From a virus, in the IMG/VR virus record IMGVR_UViG_3300042922_000344, positions 1-47,838 of that record: a stretch of 47,838 nt of DNA. One strand, 5' to 3'. Each line of letters begins with the position of its first letter. Positions within the stretch are counted from its first letter, which is position 1. A model generated the notes under the pieces. That model saw only the letters and a list, made by a program, of their open reading frames with translations. It was not told where the DNA came from and searched no databases. Shown in pieces: positions 21,647 to 30,339 of this stretch. The position numbers were made by a program, and so were the translations under genes.

Positions 21647-24142
21647 TCAATCACCAGCCTTCAACATATCATCAACGATATTTTCCCATGTTTTTACTGC
21701 GTTCGGGAATATTTCGTTCAGCAGAACATAGCTTTCTTGACTTGCTGCTATTGATTCTGCAACATGAGCAAAGAATTCAGCCTCGGCATGTCCAGCTTTG
21801 TTGTAATACGTTTTCCCATGCCCGGAACCCAATGGATTATCCCTCAACGTGAACGGTGTTGATTCATAAATATCAGACAGGATAGATATTTCATTGCTAT
21901 CTCTGCTGTATTTTTTGGTTATTTCTTTTTCAAACTTTTCGAAGTTTGCCTTACTCTTATTTAATATGCTATAGGCTTTATCGTTCCATTCTGCCCTTTC
22001 AGCACGTTTTCTTGGACGTTCGCCAAGATCTTCAACCATTGGCAAATCCTTACCATTGACATATTCCCATAGGTCACGATTAATTGTTTCTCTTAACTTA
22101 TATTTTGGCATAGCTGACATTACTGAAACGTATTCACTTATTTCAATTGTCTTTTTGTTGTGTTTCGCCTTTATTTTATTTCCAGTTGGATATAGGCTCT
22201 TCCCGGTTATCGTTCTTAGTCCAATGTTATCAAAAGCATGCCCGATCTCGTGGTAGACTGTTTGCAATGGATTGTCAACTTTGTCTCCATCAAAATCGAC
22301 TTGAGCAAGCTGTACAATAGAACCATTTGTATATGCCGTTTCATTTTTTAACTGTTTAAATTCCATTTGATCAGCGTACTTTTCAAATAGAGACCGTATT
22401 CGTTCATCTTGCATCCCATTCAAATGTTCAGCAAATTTATTGTAATTGTCTTCCCCTACTTTTTCTTTCATGTCTGTTTTGGCAATGCTGATGTCAGCGA
22501 GTAATTTAGGCTTTTCATCATCATTGTCATTACCTAAATCATGACCACTCTTAATACCATACTTTTTCAAAACTGAGTAGCGCTCGGGAAAGAACATTTC
22601 AACCGTTCGCCGTTCGATACTGTCCGGGCTCCAATGGTATGAAATGGTTTCAGCAACATCTTCATAGATGTCCGTTTTGGCATAGTCTGTGATGTGTGCA
22701 GCGTCTTTCTTAGCCGCTTTCTTCCAGTCTTTTAAGAACTGATCGCCTAGCGTTTCTTGGAGCGCGTGAGCCGTCTCATGGCGGACGATTCCGGCTAATG
22801 TTTTGTCTCTGGTATCACGATTAAGCCAATCATTGCGGTACATTTCGATGTTCTTGGTCTCAAGGCCGTACCCTCCGGAAGCGTTGTTGAACACTGTATT
22901 TCCTTCTTGATCGTACATGTCAAGCAGGTGAATTTCCTTGATAACACCTTGATGTTCTTTCGGCACTTGATTGATGTACTCTTTCACATCGTCGACGCTG
23001 AGCGTTTGAAGGCTGGTATCCAAGTCAACCGGCTGAATAATTGGAATACCTGATGAATTATCAATCACAGCTGCTCGTTCGGAATCGTCCGGCATCTTGA
23101 TTGTCGGTCCTTGTTTTGGTGCTGCTTTCTTCTTGCCGGTTAACCACTCATCATATGGCTTAAATGGAATCGTCACATTCGGCGCTTTAATTTCCTTTTT
23201 TGCCTGCTTTTCAGCCTGTTTCTCGGTCATTCCATCTTCCATATACTTATCTATCCGGTCGGCTAGCTTCTGCTGATAGGCAGCGTCCTGATAGTCTCTA
23301 GCGTTGCGCGTATCGGGTAGCTTTCCGTTCACCTTCATAATCACAGTACAACGGCACCGACAATCTTGACTCGCCACGCCCCACAAATGTGGGCCTTTTG
23401 CTTTCAACCCGTGGATATGAAAATAGCCTTTCTCATCTGCATCCTGTCCATCTAATTTGCGGTGATCAGGACGCGTTTTCATATCCAATGTAGAAAGCCA
23501 TACAGGCACTAGATTAGCGTGCTTCTTCGCCTTTTCTGCACTGTCTAGGCGTGCCTGTGTCTGCACCCGACCACCTTCAGTGACGGCAACATTCCGAGCC
23601 TTCGACTTGCTGAATCCGACCGCTTTTTGAATACGAGTTGCCATCTGCGCGTAGCTTTCTCCTGCTATCAGGCTTTGCGACATTTCCAAGTTGATACGGT
23701 TAACAATGTCATTCCGGTGGCTTTCCATCAGCGATGGCAGTGTCAGCTTAGGAATCGGATTCTTAACGGCTGCTTGGATAACGGATAATGACGGGATTGA
23801 AGCGGCCATAGCTGACTGAGCTGCTAACTCGTACAAGTATGACGACTTCATAAAGTCCTGCAGGTAAATGTTCTCCATCATGCTTTGCAATCCAGTGAGC
23901 AGGTATTGATATTGCTCTGTCATCTGTGAAGCAATCAGCGACATTTCCTGCTGAAAACGGCTGTACTTGTTCATATCTGTCCAAGTCAGCTGACCATCTT
24001 CATTTGAGTATTTCTGATACATGTTCGCAATTTGGTTAAGAATCGTTTTGAGACGTGTGGCGAATGTTTTATCAATGTCGCTTTCAGCATTTTTAATGAC
24101 CTTATCTAATTCAGCATCAATAGACTGTTGATTCACTGCCAC
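21647..24142 (-). CDS. MuF head protein fused to two HExxH zinc-peptidase-like regions
   Basis: 831 aa, about twice the usual length for a MuF/SPP1 gp7 minor head protein. Residues about 140-272 form the MuF region (VTEGGRVQTQARLDSAEKAK ... HRKLDGQ ... SQDCRCRCTV). After a Lys-rich linker, residues about 375-530 hold HETAH (455-459) with a candidate third ligand in DIYEDVAE (491-498). Residues about 590-831 hold HEIGH (631-635) with AEAEFFAHVAES (786-797). Both look like gluzincin-type metallopeptidases, the second resembling anthrax lethal-factor-type domains. The MuF part places it inside the head, so the C-terminal part may be injected with DNA. Start is GTG 24142 or GTG 24136. Confidence 0.85.
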   Translation of the reverse strand: MAVNQQSIDAELDKVIKNAESDIDKTFATRLKTILNQIANMYQKYSNEDGQLTWTDMNKYSRFQQEMSLIASQMTEQYQYLLTGLQSMMENIYLQDFMKSSYLYELAAQSAMAASIPSLSVIQAAVKNPIPKLTLPSLMESHRNDIVNRINLEMSQSLIAGESYAQMATRIQKAVGFSKSKARNVAVTEGGRVQTQARLDSAEKAKKHANLVPVWLSTLDMKTRPDHRKLDGQDADEKGYFHIHGLKAKGPHLWGVASQDCRCRCTVIMKVNGKLPDTRNARDYQDAAYQQKLADRIDKYMEDGMTEKQAEKQAKKEIKAPNVTIPFKPYDEWLTGKKKAAPKQGPTIKMPDDSERAAVIDNSSGIPIIQPVDLDTSLQTLSVDDVKEYINQVPKEHQGVIKEIHLLDMYDQEGNTVFNNASGGYGLETKNIEMYRNDWLNRDTRDKTLAGIVRHETAHALQETLGDQFLKDWKKAAKKDAAHITDYAKTDIYEDVAETISYHWSPDSIERRTVEMFFPERYSVLKKYGIKSGHDLGNDNDDEKPKLLADISIAKTDMKEKVGEDNYNKFAEHLNGMQDERIRSLFEKYADQMEFKQLKNETAYTNGSIVQLAQVDFDGDKVDNPLQTVYHEIGHAFDNIGLRTITGKSLYPTGNKIKAKHNKKTIEISEYVSVMSAMPKYKLRETINRDLWEYVNGKDLPMVEDLGERPRKRAERAEWNDKAYSILNKSKANFEKFEKEITKKYSRDSNEISILSDIYESTPFTLRDNPLGSGHGKTYYNKAGHAEAEFFAHVAESIAASQESYVLLNEIFPNAVKTWENIVDDMLKAGD

Positions 24143-24152
24143 ACGCCTCCTT

Positions 24153-24356
24153 TCATTTGGTTAGTACTTCGTAAAGGTTGATATATTTGTCTAATAACTC
24201 AGCTGCTACACATTTTTCACAGTTATCAAGCGATTTGTTAATACTCTCATCAAGATGATGGAGAGTCGCAAACGCTTCTTCACACGCTTTTTCAAATTGA
24301 TCGTCGGTTTCATCAGTGGTCATAACCCCTGTTTTCTCATCATAATTGACAGGCAT
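24153..24356 (-). CDS. Small hypothetical protein after portal
   Basis: 67 aa. ATG overlaps the portal stop (TGATG). Acidic, with a helical Cys-containing segment (LDNCEKCVAAELLDKYINLY). Unknown; placed between portal and MuF genes. Confidence 0.68.
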   Translation of the reverse strand: MPVNYDEKTGVMTTDETDDQFEKACEEAFATLHHLDESINKSLDNCEKCVAAELLDKYINLYEVLTK

Positions 24357-25759
24357 CACGTTTCACCTTCCTCGCTTTGACTAGGCTGATTGTTTGGATC
24401 AACCGGTGGCAGATTCGCCGCGTATTCGTCTTTCTCTTTCTGCATCTCTTCTAGTTCTTTATCGACATCAGGCACAAATGATAGCTGTGACAGCCGTGTA
24501 CGCTCGCTGACACGTCCCTGCAGCTGTGCAGATGTTGTTGCTTCAGAAGCTACATCAGCCGGAAGGTTGCGAGTGAAAGTGAATGTCACACCTAGATAGT
24601 CATCTAAAGCGCATAGCCCCTTCTTTGCCCATGCTGAACAGAGCACTTTGAATTGGTATCGAAGTGCTGATGTGAATTTTCGCTCCATGTTGATGCACTT
24701 ATTTTCTAGTGCAAGCAATTTGAATCGCATAGCTACACCACTTTGGTTCCCTGCAAATTCCTCATCACCAAAGTTTACCGATTTGGCATATCGTAGGATA
24801 TTTTGTTCAAGCCGGTTAAGATGATGCTCAATCAAGTCATCGTTTACCTCTTTATTGAGATACTTAATATCCTGGTTCTCATCATAGAGTTCAAAGATAC
24901 CCGTCTTTTTCAGCTTTGCTATATCCTCTTCATCGAGGTCAGCGCCTTTGAGTACCAAGTAAGCTAGTCGATACTGTTCGATCTCGTTGCTTGCATCGCT
25001 AAGTGTGCGGTCATAGGCGTCAATCAGGCTTAATACCTTCTCTGCATCGCCCTTTTGCTCTTGATTGTTTGGAACGCCAAACAAAGGGTTATAGTCAAAT
25101 AGGTGTTCCTTTTGGTCTTTAAGCTGTAATCCGTCTGATTCATCATCAAAATAGTAGACATCTGTTTCGTCGTAGAACTCCACATAAAGGTGTGATCCTT
25201 TGTCGGCATCATCCAATCGGTAATAGTAGAGTGAGTAATCCGGATGTGTGATGTCCTTGCCGATGAATACCACATGCCAAGGCTCGATGTCCTCAATGTT
25301 CGGCTTACCTTCTGTGTCGATATAAGCAAGACGCGCCGCATATCCACAGATCGCCGCATACTTTCCACATTCAGCATCTTGATCGGCTGAATTGCTCCGC
25401 AACAAAAAGTCTTGAATCTCCTGTTTCCACGTGTCCTTTGCGTTGTCTGCCCTATACGTGATCGGATGACCAAACATATAGCCAACCTTGGTGTCAACTA
25501 TCTCTGAATCAAAACTGTTATTGAGCATGTTATTTACTTTGTCATCAAGACGAAAGACGTTTTTAGATGGCCCGGCTCCGTAATCGATCGGTGATCGATT
25601 AAAGATCTTCGGCCCGTCTTTCTGGTCAGCAATATAGCGATGATAAAGCCGCTTCATCCGTTTATGATCGGCTTTGTGATCGCTGATGATTTCTTGTACT
25701 GTTTCAACCGTGATGCCATTTTCTTGAATTCTCTTGATATATTTAATAAATGGATTCAT
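24356..25759 (-). CDS. Portal protein (SPP1 gp6-like)
   Basis: 467 aa. Sequence features of SPP1-type portals: MFGHPITYRAD near residue 95, EPWHVVFIG, SLIDAYDRTLSDASNEIEQY, and LEQNILRYAKSVNFGDEEFA followed by SGVAMRFKLLALENK. It forms the dodecameric DNA entry ring and terminase docking site. Overlaps the TerL gene by 17 bp. Confidence 0.93.
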   Translation of the reverse strand: MNPFIKYIKRIQENGITVETVQEIISDHKADHKRMKRLYHRYIADQKDGPKIFNRSPIDYGAGPSKNVFRLDDKVNNMLNNSFDSEIVDTKVGYMFGHPITYRADNAKDTWKQEIQDFLLRSNSADQDAECGKYAAICGYAARLAYIDTEGKPNIEDIEPWHVVFIGKDITHPDYSLYYYRLDDADKGSHLYVEFYDETDVYYFDDESDGLQLKDQKEHLFDYNPLFGVPNNQEQKGDAEKVLSLIDAYDRTLSDASNEIEQYRLAYLVLKGADLDEEDIAKLKKTGIFELYDENQDIKYLNKEVNDDLIEHHLNRLEQNILRYAKSVNFGDEEFAGNQSGVAMRFKLLALENKCINMERKFTSALRYQFKVLCSAWAKKGLCALDDYLGVTFTFTRNLPADVASEATTSAQLQGRVSERTRLSQLSFVPDVDKELEEMQKEKDEYAANLPPVDPNNQPSQSEEGET

Positions 25760-26981
25760 CGTTTTCCCTCCTTCCTATCCTGCGCTGTGCTGGACGATTA
25801 TTCGTGTATATTCCGTATCTGAGAGCGTCGAGTACGTCGTCCCACAGCTTCACAGGTTCGCCGGTCGTTTCGTTCCACACATACATATAAATTTCTTTTT
25901 TAAAACGCTGTACACGTTCATTGACGATAAATAGCTTGTTTTGTTTAAACAGTCGAGCGACTTCTTCAATCCCTGCGATTCTCGACTTGTCTCCGTTAAT
26001 TGCACGAATATGTTCCCGTCTTAACCGTTTAATGTGTTCTGGCCGCGCTGTATCGCAATAAAAATGGATGTTGCCGTAGCGCTCTTTCACGCCCATTGCA
26101 ACATCCACCCAATAATCAATTTCTTCATGCTGTTTTGCATGTTCTTCGATTAAATAAAAATCTCCTTGATCATCTTCACCGATCACGACGATGGCGCCAT
26201 AGTGCTCATAACCAAAATCGACACCAGCAAAATATTTTACAAAGTTTATATCTTTCAACTTCGATTCGTTGACGTAATGAATTTTTTGATTGAAGTCCTT
26301 GTAGACAACGCCTTCAGCGGCGCACCAGACACCATTGATGTCGCGATCATAAAACATTCCGCTTGGTGTTGTGGCTTTTATGTTTTCCCTGTACCGTTCA
26401 TTGAGAAATGTATTGTCATCAAGCACATAATGAAAATCAACAATGCTTTTATCTGGATTGTCAATGTAATCACGTTTCAACCAATGTTCTGGCTGATCCG
26501 GGTTGGTATCAATCAGAAGCCTTGCACCAGTCGCTGAACAGCGCGACTTAATTTCGTTGAATACTTCTTCGTTAGCCAATGACGCTTCGTTGACATATGC
26601 GCCATAAGCCGTCATACCACGAATACGGCTTAAATCATTGATCTTGCTGTGCCCGGTGCAGACAACAAGCACGCCGAATAACTTGAATCGGTTGTACTTG
26701 TCCATATGAAAGCCGATTCCGTACTTGTTAGTCAACTCAATCATGACGTTCTTCGCCAAGTTTCCCAAATTGGCACCAGCAAGAATATACTGTGGATTTT
26801 CTACTCCCTCATTTGTCGCTATTCGTTTGACACGCTTTAATTCATATAGGAATAGATCATTGTCAACCACCGTTTTTCCCGTTCGCTTGGCGCCGTGATT
26901 AATCAGCATGAAAAAATCATGATTAAACGCATACCGGAGCACCTCTTGCTGTTTCGGCGTATATAGTTTATTCAGGCTCAT
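25743..26981 (-). CDS. terL: Terminase large subunit
   Basis: 412 aa. ATPase Walker A HGAKRTGKT near residue 30 and Walker B region YGAYVNEASL. The nuclease domain has FAGVDFGYEHYGAIVVIG (first Asp) and FYCDTARPEHI (second acidic site). Resembles PBSX XtmB/SPP1-type enzymes, which use headful packaging. ATG at 26981 follows GAGGAGG inside the end of terS. Confidence 0.93.
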   Translation of the reverse strand: MSLNKLYTPKQQEVLRYAFNHDFFMLINHGAKRTGKTVVDNDLFLYELKRVKRIATNEGVENPQYILAGANLGNLAKNVMIELTNKYGIGFHMDKYNRFKLFGVLVVCTGHSKINDLSRIRGMTAYGAYVNEASLANEEVFNEIKSRCSATGARLLIDTNPDQPEHWLKRDYIDNPDKSIVDFHYVLDDNTFLNERYRENIKATTPSGMFYDRDINGVWCAAEGVVYKDFNQKIHYVNESKLKDINFVKYFAGVDFGYEHYGAIVVIGEDDQGDFYLIEEHAKQHEEIDYWVDVAMGVKERYGNIHFYCDTARPEHIKRLRREHIRAINGDKSRIAGIEEVARLFKQNKLFIVNERVQRFKKEIYMYVWNETTGEPVKLWDDVLDALRYGIYTNNRPAQRRIGRRENDESIY

Positions 26982-27714
26982 TAGTGAACGCCTCCTCGAG
27001 CTTGTCAAGGAGATTTCCTAGCTTGTCCTCTGTCTTTGCTCCGGTATCCGTTGTAGCCCGTATCTGGTCAATACGAGCCTGAACAAGTTCAAGCTTATGA
27101 TGACGTTCGTCAAATTCGTCAGTGATCTGTAAGAACTGTCTAATGGATGTCCTTAACTCACTAATCGCTCTGCTTTGAGCATTTAAAAAAGCTGCCTGTT
27201 TTTCATAGGCGAACCTTACTTCGTATTTATCAGCACCAGAATCACCCCATCCAGATTGGCTTTGCTCCTTAGATAAGTCATCAGCATTATTCACAAGCAT
27301 AATTTTCTGTGAACGAATGATTGCAGTGTACTGAATAACAATTTGATCCCAAAGCAAATCCTCTGGTTTTCTTCCAGCGATTGTTTCCATAATCTCTTTA
27401 TATTCTTCCGGCAGATACTTGGAAAGAAAGCCGAATTTCTCAGCAGCTTTGTTCCGTTTGGCAAATTGGTTTTTCGGGTTATGGTTGCCACTTCTCTTGC
27501 TCGGCGCACGTGCCTGCTTCTTACCTTTCTGTTTCGGAGTACTCCGTTTATCCGTTTGGAGTACTCCGTTCCAATTGTCTTTTGACTTCCATCCTCCAAT
27601 TGTCTTTTCGGGGACTTCTAACTGTCTTGCTATCTCACGATTCGTGATCTCGCCTTTACATTCTTTCCACATCTTAAAGGCTTCATCACGCCGGGGATCT
27701 CTTTTCCTTGGCAT
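26968..27714 (-). CDS. terS: Terminase small subunit (XtmA/YqaS-like)
   Basis: 248 aa. N-terminal HTH (FKMWKECKGEITNREIARQL, EVPEKTIGGWKSKDNW) is typical of PBSX XtmA-type TerS. A basic linker (STPKQKGKKQARAPSKRSGN) and a C-terminal oligomerisation/TerL-binding region follow. It selects phage DNA at pac. Two palindromes within the gene (27535-27567) are candidate pac/TerS sites. Confidence 0.9.
   Translation of the reverse strand: MPRKRDPRRDEAFKMWKECKGEITNREIARQLEVPEKTIGGWKSKDNWNGVLQTDKRSTPKQKGKKQARAPSKRSGNHNPKNQFAKRNKAAEKFGFLSKYLPEEYKEIMETIAGRKPEDLLWDQIVIQYTAIIRSQKIMLVNNADDLSKEQSQSGWGDSGADKYEVRFAYEKQAAFLNAQSRAISELRTSIRQFLQITDEFDERHHKLELVQARIDQIRATTDTGAKTEDKLGNLLDKLEEAFTNEPE
27535..27567. 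repeat. Paired palindromes within terS (candidate pac site)
   Basis: CGGAGTACTCCG (27535-27546) and GGAGTACTCC (27558-27567) are perfect palindromes with centres 22 bp apart, two helical turns, so a dimeric protein would see both on one face. pac sites of headful phages commonly lie inside or next to terS. Confidence 0.5.
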
Positions 27715-27749
27715 TACATGTCACCACACCTCCATGATCGGATTGATGA

Positions 27750-27941
27750 TTATTTCAAGTTGTTCACGCCAGCATTAAAATAGATGTTCAGTGATACACC
27801 GACGATCATCAGTAAAATTCCAATTGCAATAAGCGTCAGCTTCAACCATACTTCAAGTTGAACAGTCAACGGAGAAAGTATTAATGCTGTTCCTAATGGA
27901 ATCAAGACTATTGATATCATGAACACAATTAATAGCATCAT
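27750..27941 (-). CDS. Small two-segment membrane protein
   Basis: 63 aa from ATG 27941, which overlaps the upstream Cys-rich gene's stop (ATGATG). Two hydrophobic helices (MLLIVFMISIVLIPLGTALI and about residues 33-55). A longer reading from 28016 is open but overlaps the Cys-rich gene in another frame, so the shorter form is preferred. Function unknown. Confidence 0.58.
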   Translation of the reverse strand: MMLLIVFMISIVLIPLGTALILSPLTVQLEVWLKLTLIAIGILLMIVGVSLNIYFNAGVNNLK

Positions 27942-28057
27942 TGTCTTTTCTCTGCTTTCCATCCATTCTTCTTCACACACCTCAGGAACGGGCACAGCCC
28001 TTCCCGATCCAACCATATACATCCTTTACAGCCATGCTCAGGGTCTTTTATTTTCAT
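27938..28057 (-). CDS. Short Cys-rich (zinc-ribbon-like) protein
   Basis: 39 aa, ATG after GTAGGACAGAGAA. Two Cys pairs, CKGC and CPFLRC, could form a small zinc knuckle. Overlaps the start of the membrane protein gene by 4 bp and the end of the 35-aa membrane peptide by 20 bp. Unknown function. Confidence 0.6.
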   Translation of the reverse strand: MKIKDPEHGCKGCIWLDREGLCPFLRCVKKNGWKAEKRQ

Positions 28058-28145
28058 TTCTCTGTCCTACAATTCCGGATACACATAAAAATATCCACGT
28101 GATATAAAGCAGCGTCAGCCACGGATGATCATAAATGGGTTCCAT
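28038..28145 (-). CDS. Short membrane peptide
   Basis: 35 aa, ATG after AAAGGTGCTGATAAAG. One hydrophobic helix (PWLTLLYITWIFLCVSGIVG) then a basic tail. First of three overlapping tiny genes upstream of terS. Confidence 0.58.
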   Translation of the reverse strand: MEPIYDHPWLTLLYITWIFLCVSGIVGQRNENKRP

Positions 28146-28164
28146 CTTTATCAGCACCTTTGTA

Positions 28165-28194
28165 TAAAATAAAAGGACACCAGAATAGGTGCCC
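28165..28194 (-). terminator. Leftward terminator after the ArpU-type gene
   Basis: GGGCACC-TATTCT-GGTGTCC (one G-U pair) on the minus strand followed by TTTTATTTT. It separates the early operon from the late genes, the expected place for late-regulator-dependent control. Confidence 0.8.
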
Positions 28195-28259
28195 TTGTCC
28201 GTTCATATAATTCTCACAATATCAGTTTAACAGGATAATCTTTCCTGTTTATGCCAACC

Positions 28260-28715
28260 TTATGCCATGTCTCTGCCAAATGTCTGCCATTCTTCCTCAT
28301 ATACCTCTATCCGGAGTGCGAACGCTAGACAAATCAGTGCTTTTTCCTGCTTACGGTAATAATTTCTCTCTGAATAATTCATCTTCATGCTCACTTGCAG
28401 GTTGGAATCAGCATCCAACAAGAAACGTTCACGGATCAATCTTTGATGATCTACCTTCAGCCGCTGAATCGCCGCATTGACGCGCTCAATGTACTTCTCC
28501 CGATATACCTGACTATCCACATTATAGACTGCACAATCCTCTGTGTCGCTGTGAAATTCGTTTGTATTGCTTCCTGGTGTCAGGCAATAGGCAGGTGTTA
28601 TCTTTGGCTCTCTGAAGTTTGGAACACTTAACCGGTAGTATTGATATTTCTCTAGGGCTATTTTCGCTGCTCTGACTGTTTCATCTGTATCTATGTCTTT
28701 GAGTAGGCTTTGCAT
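28260..28715 (-). CDS. ArpU-type late transcription regulator
   Basis: 151 aa. Matches the ArpU/RinA-like late regulators by length, by position directly before terminase and by the C-terminal sigma-like helices (RLIRERFLLDAD, MNYSERNYYRKQEKALICLA). It likely activates the leftward late promoter between 28145 and 28260 or allows passage of the terminator there. The ATG at 28715 follows GGAGGGG. Confidence 0.83.
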   Translation of the reverse strand: MQSLLKDIDTDETVRAAKIALEKYQYYRLSVPNFREPKITPAYCLTPGSNTNEFHSDTEDCAVYNVDSQVYREKYIERVNAAIQRLKVDHQRLIRERFLLDADSNLQVSMKMNYSERNYYRKQEKALICLAFALRIEVYEEEWQTFGRDMA

Positions 28716-28734
28716 ATCGGTTATCCCCTCCATA

Positions 28735-28785
28735 TGGTAGAATGGAACATATGATTGGTTCGGAGGGAATCCGGATCTTTTTTTA
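28735..28785 (+). ncRNA. Short plus-strand promoter/terminator cassette C
   Basis: An extended -10 (TGGTAGAAT, 28735-28743) within a TCCAT-N8-ATGGA inverted repeat is followed about 15 bases later by the stem TTCGGA-GGGAA-TCCGGA (28759-28775) and an eight-T tract. It would make an RNA of about 35-40 nt pointing away from the leftward arpU-type gene. No coding capacity. Confidence 0.5.
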
Positions 28786-28799
28786 TTTAGTCATCTTTT

Positions 28800-29018
28800 T
28801 CAACTTTGATATTCATTCCACTGGGCAACATTTTGTGATCCGAGAACCCGTTTGACTGTTGATTCATCGAGCTTCACCAGTTCATAAGTTTCACTAACAA
28901 TGAACCAATTTTTAATCTTAGTCCTATATAGAGTTCCTTTTATATTCATAACCCATGCTTCACATATCTTTTCTGCTTTATCTGAATCGTACAATTTTCC
29001 ATTAATTATTTTTTTCAT
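28800..29018 (-). CDS. Small hypothetical early protein
   Basis: 72 aa. ATG at 29018 is preceded by TTGGAGGAAAAA. Soluble with mixed charge; contains WVMNIKGTLYRTKIKNWFIV. Unknown. Confidence 0.68.
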   Translation of the reverse strand: MKKIINGKLYDSDKAEKICEAWVMNIKGTLYRTKIKNWFIVSETYELVKLDESTVKRVLGSQNVAQWNEYQS

Positions 29019-29049
29019 TTTTTCCTCCAATTGTTGCGTCATAGTGTCG

Positions 29050-29190
29050 TTATTCACTTAAACAGAGTCTTAAAATTTCAGTGGCTAGACGGCACAGCTG
29101 CTTTTCCTGCATTTCGTCCCGTTCTTGAATCATTTTATCGAGTTCGTTCATCATGGTATTTAGTTTCTTGTCGAATTTCTTTTGATTCAT
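29050..29190 (-). CDS. Short helical hypothetical protein
   Basis: 46 aa, ATG at 29190 with GGAG 8 bases upstream. Almost entirely charged helix (NTMMNELDKMIQERDEMQEK), probably a small coiled coil. The 62-aa reading from 29238 has no ribosome site. Confidence 0.6.
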   Translation of the reverse strand: MNQKKFDKKLNTMMNELDKMIQERDEMQEKQLCRLATEILRLCLSE

Positions 29191-29227
29191 AGCCATCGCT
29201 CCTTCTCCATAGTGTCGAACTGTGCCA

Positions 29228-29455
29228 TTAAATTTCATCTAGCATAGCTTGAATCTTGTAGTAATCGTCATTCATCAGGTTATTGTTTTCTAAGGTTTCT
29301 AAAGCTAAGCCAATCGCCTTTTGATGAACCTCTAAAGCTTTGATAAGCCAATCTTTTTGTGCTTTAATGTTACCTGTATCGAATACTGTTCTTTGTTTTA
29401 AAATATAAAGCCATATAGAATCGTCATATCTCTTAATTTCTTGTAAATCCACCAA
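29228..29455 (-). CDS. Small hypothetical early protein
   Basis: 75 aa from TTG 29455 after AAGGAG (GTG at 29461 or 29452 possible). Helical, no recognised domain. Confidence 0.62.
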   Translation of the reverse strand: MVDLQEIKRYDDSIWLYILKQRTVFDTGNIKAQKDWLIKALEVHQKAIGLALETLENNNLMNDDYYKIQAMLDEI

Positions 29456-29477
29456 ACTCACTCCTTCGCTTTAGCTG

Positions 29478-29606
29478 TCAACCGCGCCATTCTTTCCACC
29501 CGTCTGCCTTCATCCGCTCAACAATCCTCTGCTTGTTTGGCTCGTAGCTCCAAACTTTGTGCCGTCCTTCTTTGCGGTAAAGTATTACCCAACGTTTCCA
29601 TGTCAT
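29478..29606 (-). CDS. Short basic protein after RusA
   Basis: 42 aa, ATG overlaps the rusA stop (ATGA) with GAGGTGG upstream. Trp/Arg/Lys-rich (WKRWVILYRKEGRHKVWSYE), possibly nucleic-acid binding. Unknown. Confidence 0.62.
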   Translation of the reverse strand: MTWKRWVILYRKEGRHKVWSYEPNKQRIVERMKADGWKEWRG

Positions 29607-30028
29607 GGAACCACCTCGTCCAATTCAAAGATTTTCGCTTCAATTCGTGGCTCGTCGCTATAATATTCTTTAGCGTTCAGTTCCACAATCTGATTGTCAT
29701 CTTCCCAAATAATGCCGTTCATCGCGTCCAAAATAAGCTTTATTTTGTTGTCGATATCCGGCTTAACCGTAGGACGAATCATTCCCTTTGATTTGGCTTC
29801 TCTCTCCTTCTTACTAAGGCTCTTTTGCATCTTTCGATAGATTGTAAGGTTAACGCTGATCGCTCCGTTAAACGGCTTCTCGTGCGTCAGAAGGCGAATC
29901 AATTTCTGCATGTCTTTTTTCTCTTTGGCATTCGGGTTATAGGTCGTTGTCTTATGTGTAAATTTATTTGTTACAGTTCGTGGACGACCTTGTCCGTGAT
30001 AGTCGCCTGGGATGGTTAATTCAATCAC
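29603..30028 (-). CDS. rusA: RusA-like Holliday junction resolvase
   Basis: 141 aa. The family signature KPDIDNKIKLILDAMNGIIW carries the catalytic Asp residues, with GQGRPR near the N terminus and IWEDDNQIVEL downstream. It cleaves Holliday junctions and branched replication intermediates before packaging. GTG at 30028 follows AAAGGAG and overlaps the preceding stop (GTGA). Confidence 0.92.
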   Translation of the reverse strand: MIELTIPGDYHGQGRPRTVTNKFTHKTTTYNPNAKEKKDMQKLIRLLTHEKPFNGAISVNLTIYRKMQKSLSKKEREAKSKGMIRPTVKPDIDNKIKLILDAMNGIIWEDDNQIVELNAKEYYSDEPRIEAKIFELDEVVP

Positions 30029-30339
30029 TGAATCCACTCCTTTTGACGTAGACGTTCGGGATACATTACCTTTCCAGGAGGTCCATATTTCTTATGGCAT
30101 TCATCAAGATCCATGAAATAGGTATTGACCTCACCATTCACAGACAATAGCTTACGTTCAAACGGTCGCTTCTTCGGTCTATTGCCTTTCCCCTTTGGTG
30201 TGCTCACCGCTTCTTCTAGTGTCCAATGCTGAACGATCACGCGGTTGCTCACGTTGCTTTGGTTCAGATGATTCTGCTCCATTTGTTTGAGCATTTCACC
30301 GTCTACTAATTTTCCACGTACTCGGAATGGTTTAAGCAT
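30025..30339 (-). CDS. Hypothetical early protein
   Basis: 104 aa between dUTPase and RusA genes. Basic middle (TPKGKGNRPKKRPFERKLLS) followed by VNTYFMDLDECHKKYGPPGK. Not recognised; overlaps both neighbours, so it belongs to the same operon. Confidence 0.7.
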   Translation of the reverse strand: MLKPFRVRGKLVDGEMLKQMEQNHLNQSNVSNRVIVQHWTLEEAVSTPKGKGNRPKKRPFERKLLSVNGEVNTYFMDLDECHKKYGPPGKVMYPERLRQKEWIQ

